Translations under genes and position numbers: made by a program | The notes under the pieces: generated by a model | What the model saw: the letters and a program-made list of their open reading frames with translations, nothing else | The model's database searches: none | What the model was told of the DNA's origin: nothing | Part shown: one piece after another, positions 46,269 through 54,965 of the stretch | How positions within the stretch are numbered: position 1 is the stretch's first letter | How the letters are laid out: every line of letters begins with the position of its first letter | Source: Paracraurococcus ruber | GTDB taxonomy: Bacteria > Pseudomonadota > Alphaproteobacteria > Acetobacterales > Acetobacteraceae | Length of the DNA: 64,000 bases | NCBI RefSeq assembly: GCF_004353985.1 | Contig: NZ_SMOA01000009.1 | Coordinates: 1 to 64,000, forward strand | Direction: 5' to 3'

Positions 46269-47438
46269 CTACCGCGGCAGTTCCTGCTCGACCAGGGTGG
46301 CGAAGAAGCTCGCCCCCACCGGCAGCATGTCGTCGTTGAAGTCGTATTTCGGGTGATGCACCGGCACGCCGCCCTTGTCCGGGCCCTGCTGGCCCATCAT
46401 CACGAAGGCGCCGGGGCGCTTCAGCAGCATGAAGGAGAAGTCCTCCCCGCCCATGATGGGCGGGGCGTCGCGGATCACCTTGCTCTCGCCCAGCACCCTG
46501 GCGGCCGCCTGGGCGGCGCGCGCCGTCTCAGCGGCATGGTTCACGGTTGGCGGATAGAGGCGGTCGTAGCGCACCTCGGCCACCGCGTCATGCGCAGCGG
46601 CGGTGTTCTGCGCCACCTGGGCGATCAGCCTTTCCATCATGTCCCGCGTTTCCGGCAGCAGCGTGCGGACGGTGCCGCTGAGCTTCGCCTCCTCCGGGAT
46701 CACGTTGTTGGCGCTGCCGGCGTGGAATTGCGTGATGCTGAGCACGGCGCTGTCCAGCGGGTCGGTCCGGCGCGCGACCAGCGCCTGCAGCGCCACCAGG
46801 ACATGCGCGCCGACCAGCACCGGGTCCACCGTCGCATGCGGCCGCGCGGCGTGGCCGCCGATGCCGCGGAGGGTGATGTAGACCCGGTCGGAGGCGGCGA
46901 GGACGGTGCCCGGGACCACCTTCGCCTGGCCCAGCGGCAGGGTCGGGTCGTTGTGGATGCCGTAGACGGTGTCGCAGGGGAAGCGGTCGAACAGGCCTTC
47001 CTGCACCATGACATTGCCGCCGCCGCCGCCTTCCTCGGCCGGCTGGAAGATGAAATGGACGGTGCCGTCGAAATTCCTCGTCTCCGCCAGGTATTTCGCG
47101 GCCCCCAGGAGCGTCGCAGTATGGCCGTCATGCCCGCAGGCATGCATGCGCCCATCGGCCTTCGACGCATGCGGCAGCCCGGTCATCTCCTGCATCGGCA
47201 GGCAGTCCATGTCGGCCCGCAGCCCGATGCTGCGGCCGCTGCCGCCGTTGCGGAGCACGCCGACGAGGCCGGTGGTGGCGATGCCGCGATGCACCTCGAT
47301 CCCCCAGGATTCCAGCTTGCGGGCGACGATGTCGCTCGTCCGATGCTCTTGGAAGCCGAGCTCGGGGTTGGCGTGGAAGTCCTGCCGCCACTCGGTCATC
47401 TCGGGCGTCAGGTCGGCAATGCGGTTGAGGATGGGCAT
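46269..47438 (-). CDS. M20-family amidohydrolase (hippurate hydrolase type, copy 2)
   Basis: A 389-residue paralog of the enzyme at 30052-31224, with the same motifs: HANPELGFQEHRTS near 22-35, LRADMDCLPMQEMTGLPHAS near 74-93, MHACGHDGHTATLLGAAKYL near 98-117, and FQPAEEGGGGGN near 132-143. The C-terminal MGGEDFSFML carries the usual metal-site Glu region. Predicted to hydrolyse N-acyl amino acids. It is convergent with the 3-hydroxyacyl-CoA dehydrogenase and divergent from the SelA-like gene, 85 bp away. Confidence 0.9.
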   Translation of the reverse strand: MPILNRIADLTPEMTEWRQDFHANPELGFQEHRTSDIVARKLESWGIEVHRGIATTGLVGVLRNGGSGRSIGLRADMDCLPMQEMTGLPHASKADGRMHACGHDGHTATLLGAAKYLAETRNFDGTVHFIFQPAEEGGGGGNVMVQEGLFDRFPCDTVYGIHNDPTLPLGQAKVVPGTVLAASDRVYITLRGIGGHAARPHATVDPVLVGAHVLVALQALVARRTDPLDSAVLSITQFHAGSANNVIPEEAKLSGTVRTLLPETRDMMERLIAQVAQNTAAAHDAVAEVRYDRLYPPTVNHAAETARAAQAAARVLGESKVIRDAPPIMGGEDFSFMLLKRPGAFVMMGQQGPDKGGVPVHHPKYDFNDDMLPVGASFFATLVEQELPR

Positions 47439-47511
47439 GGGTGGAGGCTCCGGCCAGATCCGCCCCAGGCAAGCGCAGGACGGGCCTGGTGTCGAGGCGG
47501 CCGGACATGGG

Positions 47512-47517
47512 TATGCT
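47512..47517 (+). promoter_or_regulatory. Candidate -10 box of a leaderless promoter
   Basis: TATGCT ends 6 nt before the ATG at 47524, in the short divergent gap to the M20 gene. No ribosome-binding site is seen. A leaderless transcript is inferred. Confidence 0.4.
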
Positions 47518-47523
47518 CCCGGC

Positions 47524-48732
47524 ATGACCGGCCTGCTCGAGAGCCTGGGGATCCCCCGCATCATCAATGCCTATGGCACCAACACCCGCCTGTCCGGCGG
47601 GCTGCTGGCGGAGGAGGTGCTGGCGGCGATGGCCGAGGCGGCGCGCGGCACGGTGGAGATGCCGTCCCTGCAGGCCGCCGCCAGCCGCGTGATCGCCGAG
47701 GCGACGGGGGCGGAGGCCGGCATCGTCACCAGCGGCGCCTCTGCTGCGCTGCTGCTGGGCGCCGCCGCCTGCATGGCGCGGCTGGACCCGGGCGCGATGA
47801 ACCAGCTGCCCGATGCCGCAGGGCTGCCGAATGAGTTCGTCACGGTGCGCAGCCAGCGCAACATGTACGACCGCGCGATCCGTGTCGCCGGCGGCAGGAT
47901 CATCGAGGTCGGCATCCCCGACCGCATCAGCGGCCCCGGCGTGCGGGACGCCGCGCCATGGGAGATCGCCGAGGCGATCGGGCCGCGCACCGCGGCCGTG
48001 TTCTGGCTGGCCGGCCCGGACAGCCTGCCGCCGCTGCCCGCCGTGGCGAAGGTGGCGCATGCGCGGGGCGTGCCGGTGCTGGTGGATGCCGCAGCGCAGC
48101 TGCCGCCGCGGGAGAACCTGCGGCGCTTCCTGGCGGAGGGCGCGGACCTGGTGTGCTTCTCCGGCGGCAAGGCCATCGGCGGGCCGCAGGCCAGCGGCAT
48201 CCTGGCCGGCCGGCGGGACCTAGTGAGCTCCGCGCTGCTGCAGATGCTCGACCTCGACCTGCCGGAGGAGCAGTTCGCGCCGCCGCGGGAATTCGCACCG
48301 CTGGCGCAGCTGCGCGGCCTGCCGCATCACGGCATCGGCCGGTCCTGCAAGGCGGGGAAGGAGGAGGTGGTCGGGCTGCTCGTCGCCCTGCGGCGCTTCG
48401 TCGCGGAGGATCCGGCCGACCGCACCGCGCGCTGGACCGCGCGGCTGCGGGCGGTGATGGACGCAGCGGGCACCGTGCCCGGCATCGCGCTGACACTGGC
48501 GCCCGACGGCGCCAAGCCGGGCCTGCCCCTGCTGCTGCTGCGCTTCGCCGATGCCGCCGCGGCGGCGCGGGCGGAGGCCAGGCTGCGGGCGCACAGCCCG
48601 GCGATCCACCTGGATGCGTCGCGTCTGCGGCAGGGCGTGCTGGCGGTGAACCCGATCGCCCTGGCCGATGCCGATGCGGCGCTGGTCGGCCGGGCGCTGG
48701 CCGGTTGCGGGGACGACCCGCCCGGCGGATGA
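47524..48732 (+). CDS. SelA/DgaE-like PLP-dependent enzyme
   Basis: A 402-residue fold-type I PLP enzyme of the selenocysteine synthase-like group. Marks are IPRIINAYGTNTRLSGG at 10-26, IVTSGASAALLLGAAACM near 72-89, VLVDAAAQLPPRENLRRF near 184-201 and the Schiff-base Lys216 in CFSGGKAIGGPQASGIL. It is shorter than true SelA and lacks its N-terminal tRNA-binding part, and no selB, selD or tRNA-Sec is present. The DgaE type (2-amino-2-deoxy-ketogluconate ammonia-lyase) or another lyase role is more likely. Its stop overlaps the AtuA-like start by ATGA, so the two are coupled. Confidence 0.8.
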   Translation: MTGLLESLGIPRIINAYGTNTRLSGGLLAEEVLAAMAEAARGTVEMPSLQAAASRVIAEATGAEAGIVTSGASAALLLGAAACMARLDPGAMNQLPDAAGLPNEFVTVRSQRNMYDRAIRVAGGRIIEVGIPDRISGPGVRDAAPWEIAEAIGPRTAAVFWLAGPDSLPPLPAVAKVAHARGVPVLVDAAAQLPPRENLRRFLAEGADLVCFSGGKAIGGPQASGILAGRRDLVSSALLQMLDLDLPEEQFAPPREFAPLAQLRGLPHHGIGRSCKAGKEEVVGLLVALRRFVAEDPADRTARWTARLRAVMDAAGTVPGIALTLAPDGAKPGLPLLLLRFADAAAAARAEARLRAHSPAIHLDASRLRQGVLAVNPIALADADAALVGRALAGCGDDPPGG

Positions 48733-50153
48733 TGCGCCGAAACGGGGGAACGATCTTGGATACCTTCCTGGTCGGCAATGGCGGCGGCTTCTCCGGCGAC
48801 CGGGTGGATGCGCCGATCCCCGTCATGCGCAGCCTGGTCGCGCGCGGATTGCCGGCGGCGCTGTTCTTCGAAACGCTGGGCGAGCGGACCGTGGCCCTGG
48901 CGCAGCTCGAACGGCGCCGCGACCCCGAGCTGGGCTACGAGCCGATGCTGGAACGGCTGCTGGAGCCGGTGCTGCGCGACGCCGTCACGCACCGCATTCC
49001 CATCCTGGGCAATTTCGGCGCGGCCAATCCGCCGGCGGCGGGGCGCCTGGTGGCGCGGCTGGCCATGCGGCTCGGCCTGCCGGAGTGCCGCATCGCGGTG
49101 GTGACGGGCGACGACGTCACCACCAGCATCGCGCTGGACCAGCTGCCGGTGCATGAGGCCGATGACAGCCTGGACATGAAGTCGGCGCGGCTGGTCTCCG
49201 CCAATGCCTATATCGGCGCCGAACCGCTGGTGGAGGCGTTGCGGCAGGGCGCAGATGTGGTGGTCGCCGGCCGCACCTCCGACCCCGCGCTGGCCATCGC
49301 GCCGCTGGCGCATCATTTCGGCTGGGATTTCGGGGATTGGGAGAGGCTGGCGGTGGGCGCCGCCTGCGGCCACCTGCTGGAATGCGGCAGCCAGGTGACC
49401 GGCGGCGTCTTCTGGGACCCCGGCTGCAAGGACATCCCGGACCCCTGGAACATCGGCTTCCCGATCGCCGAGGTCTCGGCCGAAGGCGGCCTCGTCATCA
49501 CCAAGCCGGAGGACACCGGCGGCGTGGTGGACCTGCGCACGGTGAAGGAGCAGCTGCTCTACGAGCTGCACGACCCCGCGCGCTACGTGACGCCCGACGT
49601 GGTGCTGGACATCACCGGCTGCGCGGCGGAGCAGGTGGGGAAGGACCGCGTCGCGCTGCGCGGCATGCGCGGGCATTCCCGGCCCGACACGCTGAAGGTG
49701 ACCGCCTGCTTCGAGGGCACCTGGCTGGGGGAGGGCGAGGTCTCCGTCGCCGGGCCGAACGCCTTGGCCCGCGCGAAAGCGACCGCGGAGGTGCTGCACC
49801 GGCGCCTGGCGATGCGCGGGCTGCCGGTCCGGGCGCGGGTCGACCTCATCGGCGTCGCCTCGGTGCATGACAGCGACGATGGCGCGCTGTGGCGCGGCTA
49901 CCAGGGGCCGGAACCGCCCGAGGTGCGCATCCGCCTGGCCGCCGAGGGCAGCGACCGCGATGCGGTGGACCAGGCGGCGCGGGAGGTGCTGGCGTTGCTC
50001 TGCTGCGGCACCGCCGGCACCGGCGGCGCCCGCTGGCGCCTGACCCCGCGCATCCTGACGCGGAGCTACCTGGTGCTGCGGGAACGGGTGCCGACGCACG
50101 TGGTGGTGAAGGCGGCGCGGGAGATGGCGACCGCCACCTCCCTGGCTCGCTAG
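48729..50153 (+). CDS. AtuA-like (DUF1446) acyclic terpene utilisation family protein
   Basis: A 474-residue protein of the AtuA/DUF1446 family. Conserved blocks are LVGNGGGFSGDRVDAPIPV near 15-33, ILGNFGAANPPAAGR near 95-109, DVVVAGRTSDPALAIAPLAHHFGWDF near 178-203, ECGSQVTGGVFWDPG near 220-234 and GGVVDLRTVKEQLLYELHDPARYVTPDVVLD near 262-292. AtuA is needed for citronellol/geranyl-CoA catabolism in Pseudomonas, but many relatives act on other substrates and the reaction is unknown. The start overlaps the upstream PLP gene. The short C-terminal partner is separate (50630-50968). Confidence 0.85.
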   Translation: MMRRNGGTILDTFLVGNGGGFSGDRVDAPIPVMRSLVARGLPAALFFETLGERTVALAQLERRRDPELGYEPMLERLLEPVLRDAVTHRIPILGNFGAANPPAAGRLVARLAMRLGLPECRIAVVTGDDVTTSIALDQLPVHEADDSLDMKSARLVSANAYIGAEPLVEALRQGADVVVAGRTSDPALAIAPLAHHFGWDFGDWERLAVGAACGHLLECGSQVTGGVFWDPGCKDIPDPWNIGFPIAEVSAEGGLVITKPEDTGGVVDLRTVKEQLLYELHDPARYVTPDVVLDITGCAAEQVGKDRVALRGMRGHSRPDTLKVTACFEGTWLGEGEVSVAGPNALARAKATAEVLHRRLAMRGLPVRARVDLIGVASVHDSDDGALWRGYQGPEPPEVRIRLAAEGSDRDAVDQAAREVLALLCCGTAGTGGARWRLTPRILTRSYLVLRERVPTHVVVKAAREMATATSLAR

Positions 50154-50156
50154 ACC

Positions 50157-50519
50157 TCAGCCGCCATGGCCAAGCTCGTCCACATCGGCGGCGGTGCCCG
50201 CCCAGCGGTCCGGCATGCCGTCCAGATACTGCACCGCGGCATCGCGGCCGCCACCCAGCAGCACGCCGACGCGGCCTTCCCGCGCCTGGCCACCGGGCAG
50301 GGCGAGGTAGCCGGTCTGGTCGCGGCCGCCGCCCTGGATGCGCGCCGCCGCGCCGCCGACGATGGTGTCGCCGGGGATCGCCGTCCCGTAGTTGACGGCA
50401 GCATCGCGGCCACCGCCCAGCAGTTGCGGATACGCCTCCGCCTTCCCGGGCAGGCCCGCGGCGCTCAGGGCGACAGCGAGGACGGGAAGCGTCAGGCTCT
50501 TCATGAACATAGGGGTCAA
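50157..50519 (-). CDS. Small secreted protein with GGGRDxxVxY repeats (copy 2)
   Basis: About 115-120 residues with a signal peptide (MKSLTLPVLAVALSAAGLPGKAEA). The mature part has three clear repeats: LLGGGRDAAVNYG followed by IVGGAAA, RIQGGGRDQTGYLA, and LLGGGRDAAVQYLDG. It is a paralog of the protein at 10834-11169. The start could be TTG at 50519 (GGAG 6 nt upstream) or ATG at 50510 or 50504. It lies on the opposite strand between the AtuA-like gene (4 bp away) and the AtuA-related gene. No cysteines in the mature part. Function unknown. Confidence 0.72.
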   Translation of the reverse strand: MTPMFMKSLTLPVLAVALSAAGLPGKAEAYPQLLGGGRDAAVNYGTAIPGDTIVGGAAARIQGGGRDQTGYLALPGGQAREGRVGVLLGGGRDAAVQYLDGMPDRWAGTAADVDELGHGG

Positions 50520-50629
50520 CCATTACTCCAGCGAAGGCGGGCGGAGCCGCGGCGCCGTGCCGTTCCTTGCCCATGCCTTACGCCAACATGAACGACAATC
50601 CATCTGATCGGTTGCACCGGGAGGGCGGC

Positions 50630-50968
50630 ATGGACGGTATCGAAATGCAACTGCACGCCGTGGCGCATAGCCGGGCGGGCGACAAGGGGAACCGCTGCAA
50701 CCTCTCGCTCATCCCCTATGACCCACGCCTCTACCCCCTGCTGGCCGAGCAGGTGACGGAGGCCCGCGTGCTGGACCTCTTCCGCCACCGCGGCGCCACC
50801 CGGGTCACGCGCCACGACCTGCCGCTGCTGCACGCCTTCAATTTCGTGGTGGACGACGTGCTCGAGGGCGGGGTGAATGGCAGCCTCAACCTCGACGGCC
50901 ATGGCAAGAGCCAGTCCTTCCGGCTGCTGGCGCTGACCGTGGTCGTGCCCCGCGACCTGGCGCCATGA
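50630..50968 (+). CDS. AtuA-related small protein (ferredoxin-like fold)
   Basis: A 112-residue protein that begins with LHAVAHSRAGDKGNRCNLSL. This is the hallmark of the AtuA-related C-terminal domain, here encoded separately. It continues with NFVVDDVLEGGVNGSLNLDGHGKSQSF. It normally lies right after, or fused to, the DUF1446 protein and probably forms a complex with it. GGGAGGG precedes the ATG. It overlaps the P450 start by ATGA. Confidence 0.85.
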   Translation: MDGIEMQLHAVAHSRAGDKGNRCNLSLIPYDPRLYPLLAEQVTEARVLDLFRHRGATRVTRHDLPLLHAFNFVVDDVLEGGVNGSLNLDGHGKSQSFRLLALTVVVPRDLAP

Positions 50969-52176
50969 GCGTGGTGCTGGCCGAGGGCTTCGACCTGCGC
51001 GCCCTGCCCCCCGGCTTCTACGACGACCCCTACCCGATCTACCGCGCGCTGCGGGAGGCGGCGCCGGTCAGGCGCATGCCGGACGGCTCGCTCTTCCTCA
51101 CGCGCTGGGCCGACCTGGACCGGGTGTACCGGGACACGCGCGGCTTCTCCTCCGACAAGCATGTCGAGTTCGCGCCGAAATACGGCGACACGCCGCTGTA
51201 CCGGCACCACACCACCAGCCTGGTGTTCAACGACCCGCCGCTGCACACGCGGGTGCGGCGGCTGATCATGGGCGCCCTGACGCCGCGCGCCATCGCCGGC
51301 ATGGAACCCGCCCTGGCGGCGCTGGTGGACCGGCTGCTGGACGCCATGGCGGCGAAAGGCGAGGCGGACCTTATCGAGGACTATGCCGCCGCCATCCCGA
51401 TCGAGGTCATCGGCAACCTGCTGGGCGTGCCGGCGGCGGAACGCGGACCGCTGCGGGACTGGTCGCTCGCCATCCTCGGCGCGCTGGAGCCGGTGGTGAC
51501 GCCGGCCATGGCGGCACGCGGCAATGCCGCCGTCAGCGCGTTCCTCGACTATCTCGGCACCCTGGTCACGCGCCGGCGCGCCGCACCCGGCGACCCGGCG
51601 ACCGATGTGCTGACGCGGCTGATCCAGGGCGAAGCGAGCGGCGAGCGCCTGACCGAACAGGAATTGCTCCACAACTGCATCTTCCTGCTGAATGCCGGGC
51701 ACGAGACGACGACCAACCTGATCGGCAACGGGCTGGAGGCGCTGCTGCGCTTCCCTGACCAGAAGGCGCGGCTGCTGGCCGACCCCGCCCTGGCCGCTAG
51801 CGCCGTGGAGGAGGTGCTGCGCTACGAGAGCAGCAACCAGCTCGGCAACCGCGCCGCGGTCGTGGCGACCGAGATCGGCGGCGTCGCCGTGGCGCCCGGG
51901 ACCCTGATCACCCTCTGCATCGGCGCGGCCAACCGCGACCCGGAGCAATTCCCGCAGCCGGAGCGGTTCGATATCGGCCGCACGCCGAACCGGCACCTGG
52001 CCTTCGCCGCCGGCGCGCATCAATGCGCCGGCCTCGCCCTGGCCCGGCTGGAAGGCCGCGTGGCGATCAGCCGCTTCCTTGCGCGCTTTCCTGGCTATGC
52101 GCCGGCCGGGGCGCCGGTGCGGGGCGGCCGGGCGCGCTTCCGCGGCTTCCTGAGCCTGCCCGTGCGGCTCGCCTGA
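50965..52176 (+). CDS. Cytochrome P450
   Basis: A 403-residue soluble bacterial P450. The I-helix motif AGHETTT starts near residue 244, the K-helix ExxR is EVLRYES near 288-294, and the heme loop FAAGAHQCAGLALARLE has the axial Cys354. It inserts one oxygen atom from O2 into an organic substrate. No ferredoxin or reductase gene is adjacent, so electrons must come from elsewhere. The start overlaps the AtuA-related gene by 4 bp, which ties it to that pathway. Confidence 0.92.
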   Translation: MSVVLAEGFDLRALPPGFYDDPYPIYRALREAAPVRRMPDGSLFLTRWADLDRVYRDTRGFSSDKHVEFAPKYGDTPLYRHHTTSLVFNDPPLHTRVRRLIMGALTPRAIAGMEPALAALVDRLLDAMAAKGEADLIEDYAAAIPIEVIGNLLGVPAAERGPLRDWSLAILGALEPVVTPAMAARGNAAVSAFLDYLGTLVTRRRAAPGDPATDVLTRLIQGEASGERLTEQELLHNCIFLLNAGHETTTNLIGNGLEALLRFPDQKARLLADPALAASAVEEVLRYESSNQLGNRAAVVATEIGGVAVAPGTLITLCIGAANRDPEQFPQPERFDIGRTPNRHLAFAAGAHQCAGLALARLEGRVAISRFLARFPGYAPAGAPVRGGRARFRGFLSLPVRLA

Positions 52177-52189
52177 GACGGAGACCACG

Positions 52190-53161
52190 ATGACGCTGTC
52201 CCGCCGCGCGGCCCTTGCCGCGGCACTCGCCACGCTGCCGCCGGCGGCGCGCGCGCAATGGGCCCCGGCGCGGCCGCTGCGCTGGATCGTCGGCTATCCC
52301 CCTGGCGGCGGCACCGATGTCCTGGCGCGGCTGCTGGCCAACGGCATGGGGGAGAAGCTCGGCCAGCCGGTGGTGGTGGAGAACCGCCCGGGGGCTGCCA
52401 CCAATATCGGCGCCGAAGCGGCCGCGCGCGCCGAGCCGGACGGCCACACGGTATTCACCGCGGGGAACGAGACGTTGGTGTTCAATCCCGCGCTCTACCG
52501 CAACCTCTCCTTCAACGTGGACCAGGATCTGCGGCCGCTCGGCCTCATGGCGCGGTTCCACCTGGTGGTTGCGGTGCGCACCGCCGCATCCGTAACCTCC
52601 CTGCCGGCATTGCTGGACCGCGCCAGGTCGGCGCCCGGCACGGTGGACTATGGCAGCCCGGGCATCGGCAGCCCGCACCACCTGGCGATGGAGCGGCTGG
52701 CGCGGGATGCGGGCATCCGGCTCAACCACGTCCCCTATCGCGGCATGGCGCCGGTGATGAACGACCTCATGGCGGGCACGGTGGAAGCGGCGGTGCTGGA
52801 CCTGGCGGCGGGCGGGGAAGCGCTGCGCAGCGGCCGCATCCGGCCGCTCGCGGTCTGCTCGCCGGCGCAGCACCCGACCCTGCCGGAGGTGCCGACGGTG
52901 GCCGAGGCGGCTGGCCTGCAGGGCTTCGAAGCCTATGCCTGGCAGGGCCTGACTGCGCCATTCCGCACGCCGGATGCGGCCGCCACGCGCCTCGCCGCCG
53001 CACTTGCGGCGACGCTCGGGGAAGCGCCGGTCCAGGCCCGGATGCGGGAGATCGGGCTGGAGCCGCTGACGGGCGACGCCGCCGCCTATCGGGCCTTGAT
53101 CGCGGCCGACCGCGCCATCTACTGGCCGCTGATCAAGGCGCTGGGGCTGACGCTCGACTAG
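52190..53161 (+). CDS. TctC/Bug-family periplasmic solute receptor (copy 3)
   Basis: A 323-residue Bug receptor, 13 bp after the P450. The signal peptide has LSRRAALAAALATLPPAARA and is twin-arginine-like. Family blocks are LRWIVGYPPGGGTDVLARLL, VVVENRPGAATNIGAEAAAR, VDYGSPGIGSPHHLAMERLA, and LNHVPYRGMAPVMNDLMAG. It probably captures the substrate used by the neighbouring enzymes (inference). It is more distant from the tandem pair at 8.6-10.6 kb than those two are from each other. Its stop and the stop of the convergent SMP-30 gene share the same CTAG. Confidence 0.9.
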   Translation: MTLSRRAALAAALATLPPAARAQWAPARPLRWIVGYPPGGGTDVLARLLANGMGEKLGQPVVVENRPGAATNIGAEAAARAEPDGHTVFTAGNETLVFNPALYRNLSFNVDQDLRPLGLMARFHLVVAVRTAASVTSLPALLDRARSAPGTVDYGSPGIGSPHHLAMERLARDAGIRLNHVPYRGMAPVMNDLMAGTVEAAVLDLAAGGEALRSGRIRPLAVCSPAQHPTLPEVPTVAEAAGLQGFEAYAWQGLTAPFRTPDAAATRLAAALAATLGEAPVQARMREIGLEPLTGDAAAYRALIAADRAIYWPLIKALGLTLD

Positions 53162-54099
53162 CCGCCGGCAACGCCCTGCGTGTTGACGTAGAGCGAGAAG
53201 AGCGACTGCGCCGCCGACATGAAAAGCCGGTTGCGGTGCCGGCCGCCGAAACAGAGATTGGCGCAGCGTTCCGGCAGATGGACATGCCCGATCGGCGTGC
53301 CGGCGGCGTCGATGACGCGCACGCCGTCGTATTCCGCCGTCATGCCCCAGCCGCACCACAGATTGCCGTCCACATCCACCCGGAAGCCGTCCGGCGTCTC
53401 CCCCGGCTGGCAGCGGTAGAAGACGCGGCGATTGGCCAGCCTCGTCCCGCCGACGACGTCATAGGCCAGGATGTTGCGCGGCTCCCCCCGGCTTTCGATG
53501 ACGTAGAGGATGCTTTCGTCCGGGCTGAAGGCGAGCCCGTTGGGATGATCGATGTCGTCGGTGACCAGGGCGATCTCGCCGGTCTGGCCATCCACCCGGT
53601 AGACATGGGTGTGCGGCAGCTCGGCCTGCAGCTTGATGCCCTCGTAGAAGGCATAGGTGCCGAAGGGCGGGTCGGTGAACCAGATCGACCCGTCGGACTT
53701 CACCACCACGTCGTTCGGGCTGTTCAGCTTCTTGCACTGGTAGCTGTCGGCCAGGACGGTGATGCCGCCGTCATACTCGAAGCGGACCACCCGCCGCCCC
53801 TGGTGCTCGCAGGCGATGATGCGGCCCTGGCGGTCCCGCGTATGGCCATTGGCGTTGTTGGACGGCTTCTGCCAGGTGCTGACGGCGCCCGTTTCCTCGT
53901 CCCACTTCAGCACCCGGTTGTTGGGGATGTCGGACCACAGCAGGCAGCGCGCATCGCCCAGCCAGACCGGGCCTTCGCCCCAGCGGGATCCGGTCCACAG
54001 CCGCTCCACCGCCGACAGCGCCAGGTGGTAGCGCTTGAAGCTGGGGTCGAGCGCGACGATGGCGGGGTCCGGATAGCGTTCGCTGGGCTGCCATGACAT
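53158..54099 (-). CDS. SMP-30/gluconolactonase/LRE family protein (second copy)
   Basis: A 313-residue six-bladed propeller. Marks are WGEGPVWLGDARCLLWSDIPNNRVLKW near 40-66 (metal Glu), NGHTRDRQGRIIACEHQGRRV near 84-104, LNSPNDVVVKSDGSIWFTDPPFG near 125-147 (metal Asn), and HPNGLAFSPDESILYVIES near 186-204 (metal/catalytic Asp in SPDE). It fits a gluconolactonase-type lactone hydrolase. GGGGAG precedes the ATG. It converges on the Bug gene and diverges from the injection-system operon. Confidence 0.88.
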   Translation of the reverse strand: MSWQPSERYPDPAIVALDPSFKRYHLALSAVERLWTGSRWGEGPVWLGDARCLLWSDIPNNRVLKWDEETGAVSTWQKPSNNANGHTRDRQGRIIACEHQGRRVVRFEYDGGITVLADSYQCKKLNSPNDVVVKSDGSIWFTDPPFGTYAFYEGIKLQAELPHTHVYRVDGQTGEIALVTDDIDHPNGLAFSPDESILYVIESRGEPRNILAYDVVGGTRLANRRVFYRCQPGETPDGFRVDVDGNLWCGWGMTAEYDGVRVIDAAGTPIGHVHLPERCANLCFGGRHRNRLFMSAAQSLFSLYVNTQGVAGG

Positions 54100-54250
54100 G
54101 GAACTCGCTCCCCTGACTCGTTGAAGGGCGCGATCCTGCCGGGCGCGCGGGACGGCGCCAAGGCCCGCGGCGCGTCGTGCGATGCGGCGCTGCAGCATGT
54201 GTCGACGCGCACAGCGCGCGCGCGATGCGTGCATATCGGACATTTCATTC

Positions 54251-54280
54251 TTGCCGAACTGAAGTGACACGCGGTACGAA
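54251..54280 (+). promoter_or_regulatory. Candidate promoter of the contractile injection operon
   Basis: TTGCCG (54251-54256) and TACGAA (54275-54280), 18-bp spacer, in an AT-richer patch of the 266-bp divergent gap, about 85 nt before the first gene. Read by eye. Confidence 0.35.
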
Positions 54281-54365
54281 TCGCTGCGGGATCGGTCGCA
54301 CGGCGTTGCGGTGTGCCTGTTCCTGCCGGCCGCATTTCCGCGACCGGACTTCGGTGGAGCATGGC

Positions 54366-54965
54366 ATGGCCGGGTACCAGTCCGTCCACGGTGTCATGCA
54401 TGCGCTGGAAACGCTGCTGAACGTGCGCATGCCGGCTGCGCTGTCGGCCAACAGGGTTGATGCGCGCGCGGTCGTCGTCGGCAGCAAGGATCTGCTGACC
54501 GCGCCGGCCGGCAACCGCCTCGCGCTCTACCTGCACCGGCTGACGGTGGATCCGACCATTCCCGGCGGCTGGGTGCGCGCGGGCGCCACGCTGCCCGCGC
54601 GCCGGGAGCCGGAGGTGTCGCTGCGGCTGCATTTCCTGATGATCGCCTTCGGCGAGACGGCGAGGGCCGAGATCGACCTGATGGCCTGGGGCCTGCAGCA
54701 GCTGCTCGCCATCGGCCAGCTCGACATCGACCAGCTGAACGACCCCGCCTTCGCCTGGCGGGAAGCGGAGGTGGTGCAGCTCGCCACCGAGGAGATGGCG
54801 ACCGAGGACCTGCTGCGCATCTGGGATGCGCTGAAGATCGAGTATCACCTGACGGTACCCTGCGTGGCGCGCGCGGTGCGCGTCCGCGCCGATGCGCCGC
54901 GCGAAGAATGGCCGGCGGTCACCAGCCGCATCCTGGTGGCGGGCGATGAGGAGGCGGCGCGATGA
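54366..54965 (+). CDS. DUF4255/Pvc16-like terminal protein of a contractile injection system
   Basis: A 199-residue protein that starts with a helix (GYQSVHGVMHALETLLNVR) and continues with a beta-rich DUF4255-like domain. Signature stretches are NRLALYLHRLTVDP near 51-64, EVSLRLHFLMIAFGETARAEIDLMAWGLQQL near 83-113, and LLRIWDALKIEYHLTVPCVARAVRV. Pvc16/Afp16 proteins cap the tail end of such particles and set their length. GGTGGAG precedes the ATG. It is the first gene of the operon and overlaps the next by ATGA. Confidence 0.8.
   Translation: MAGYQSVHGVMHALETLLNVRMPAALSANRVDARAVVVGSKDLLTAPAGNRLALYLHRLTVDPTIPGGWVRAGATLPARREPEVSLRLHFLMIAFGETARAEIDLMAWGLQQLLAIGQLDIDQLNDPAFAWREAEVVQLATEEMATEDLLRIWDALKIEYHLTVPCVARAVRVRADAPREEWPAVTSRILVAGDEEAAR

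Noticed and set aside
47524-48732. True selenocysteine synthase (SelA)
   Set aside because: It is shorter than SelA, lacks the N-terminal region, and no SelB, SelD or tRNA-Sec gene is present in the window; a SelA-like lyase is more likely.
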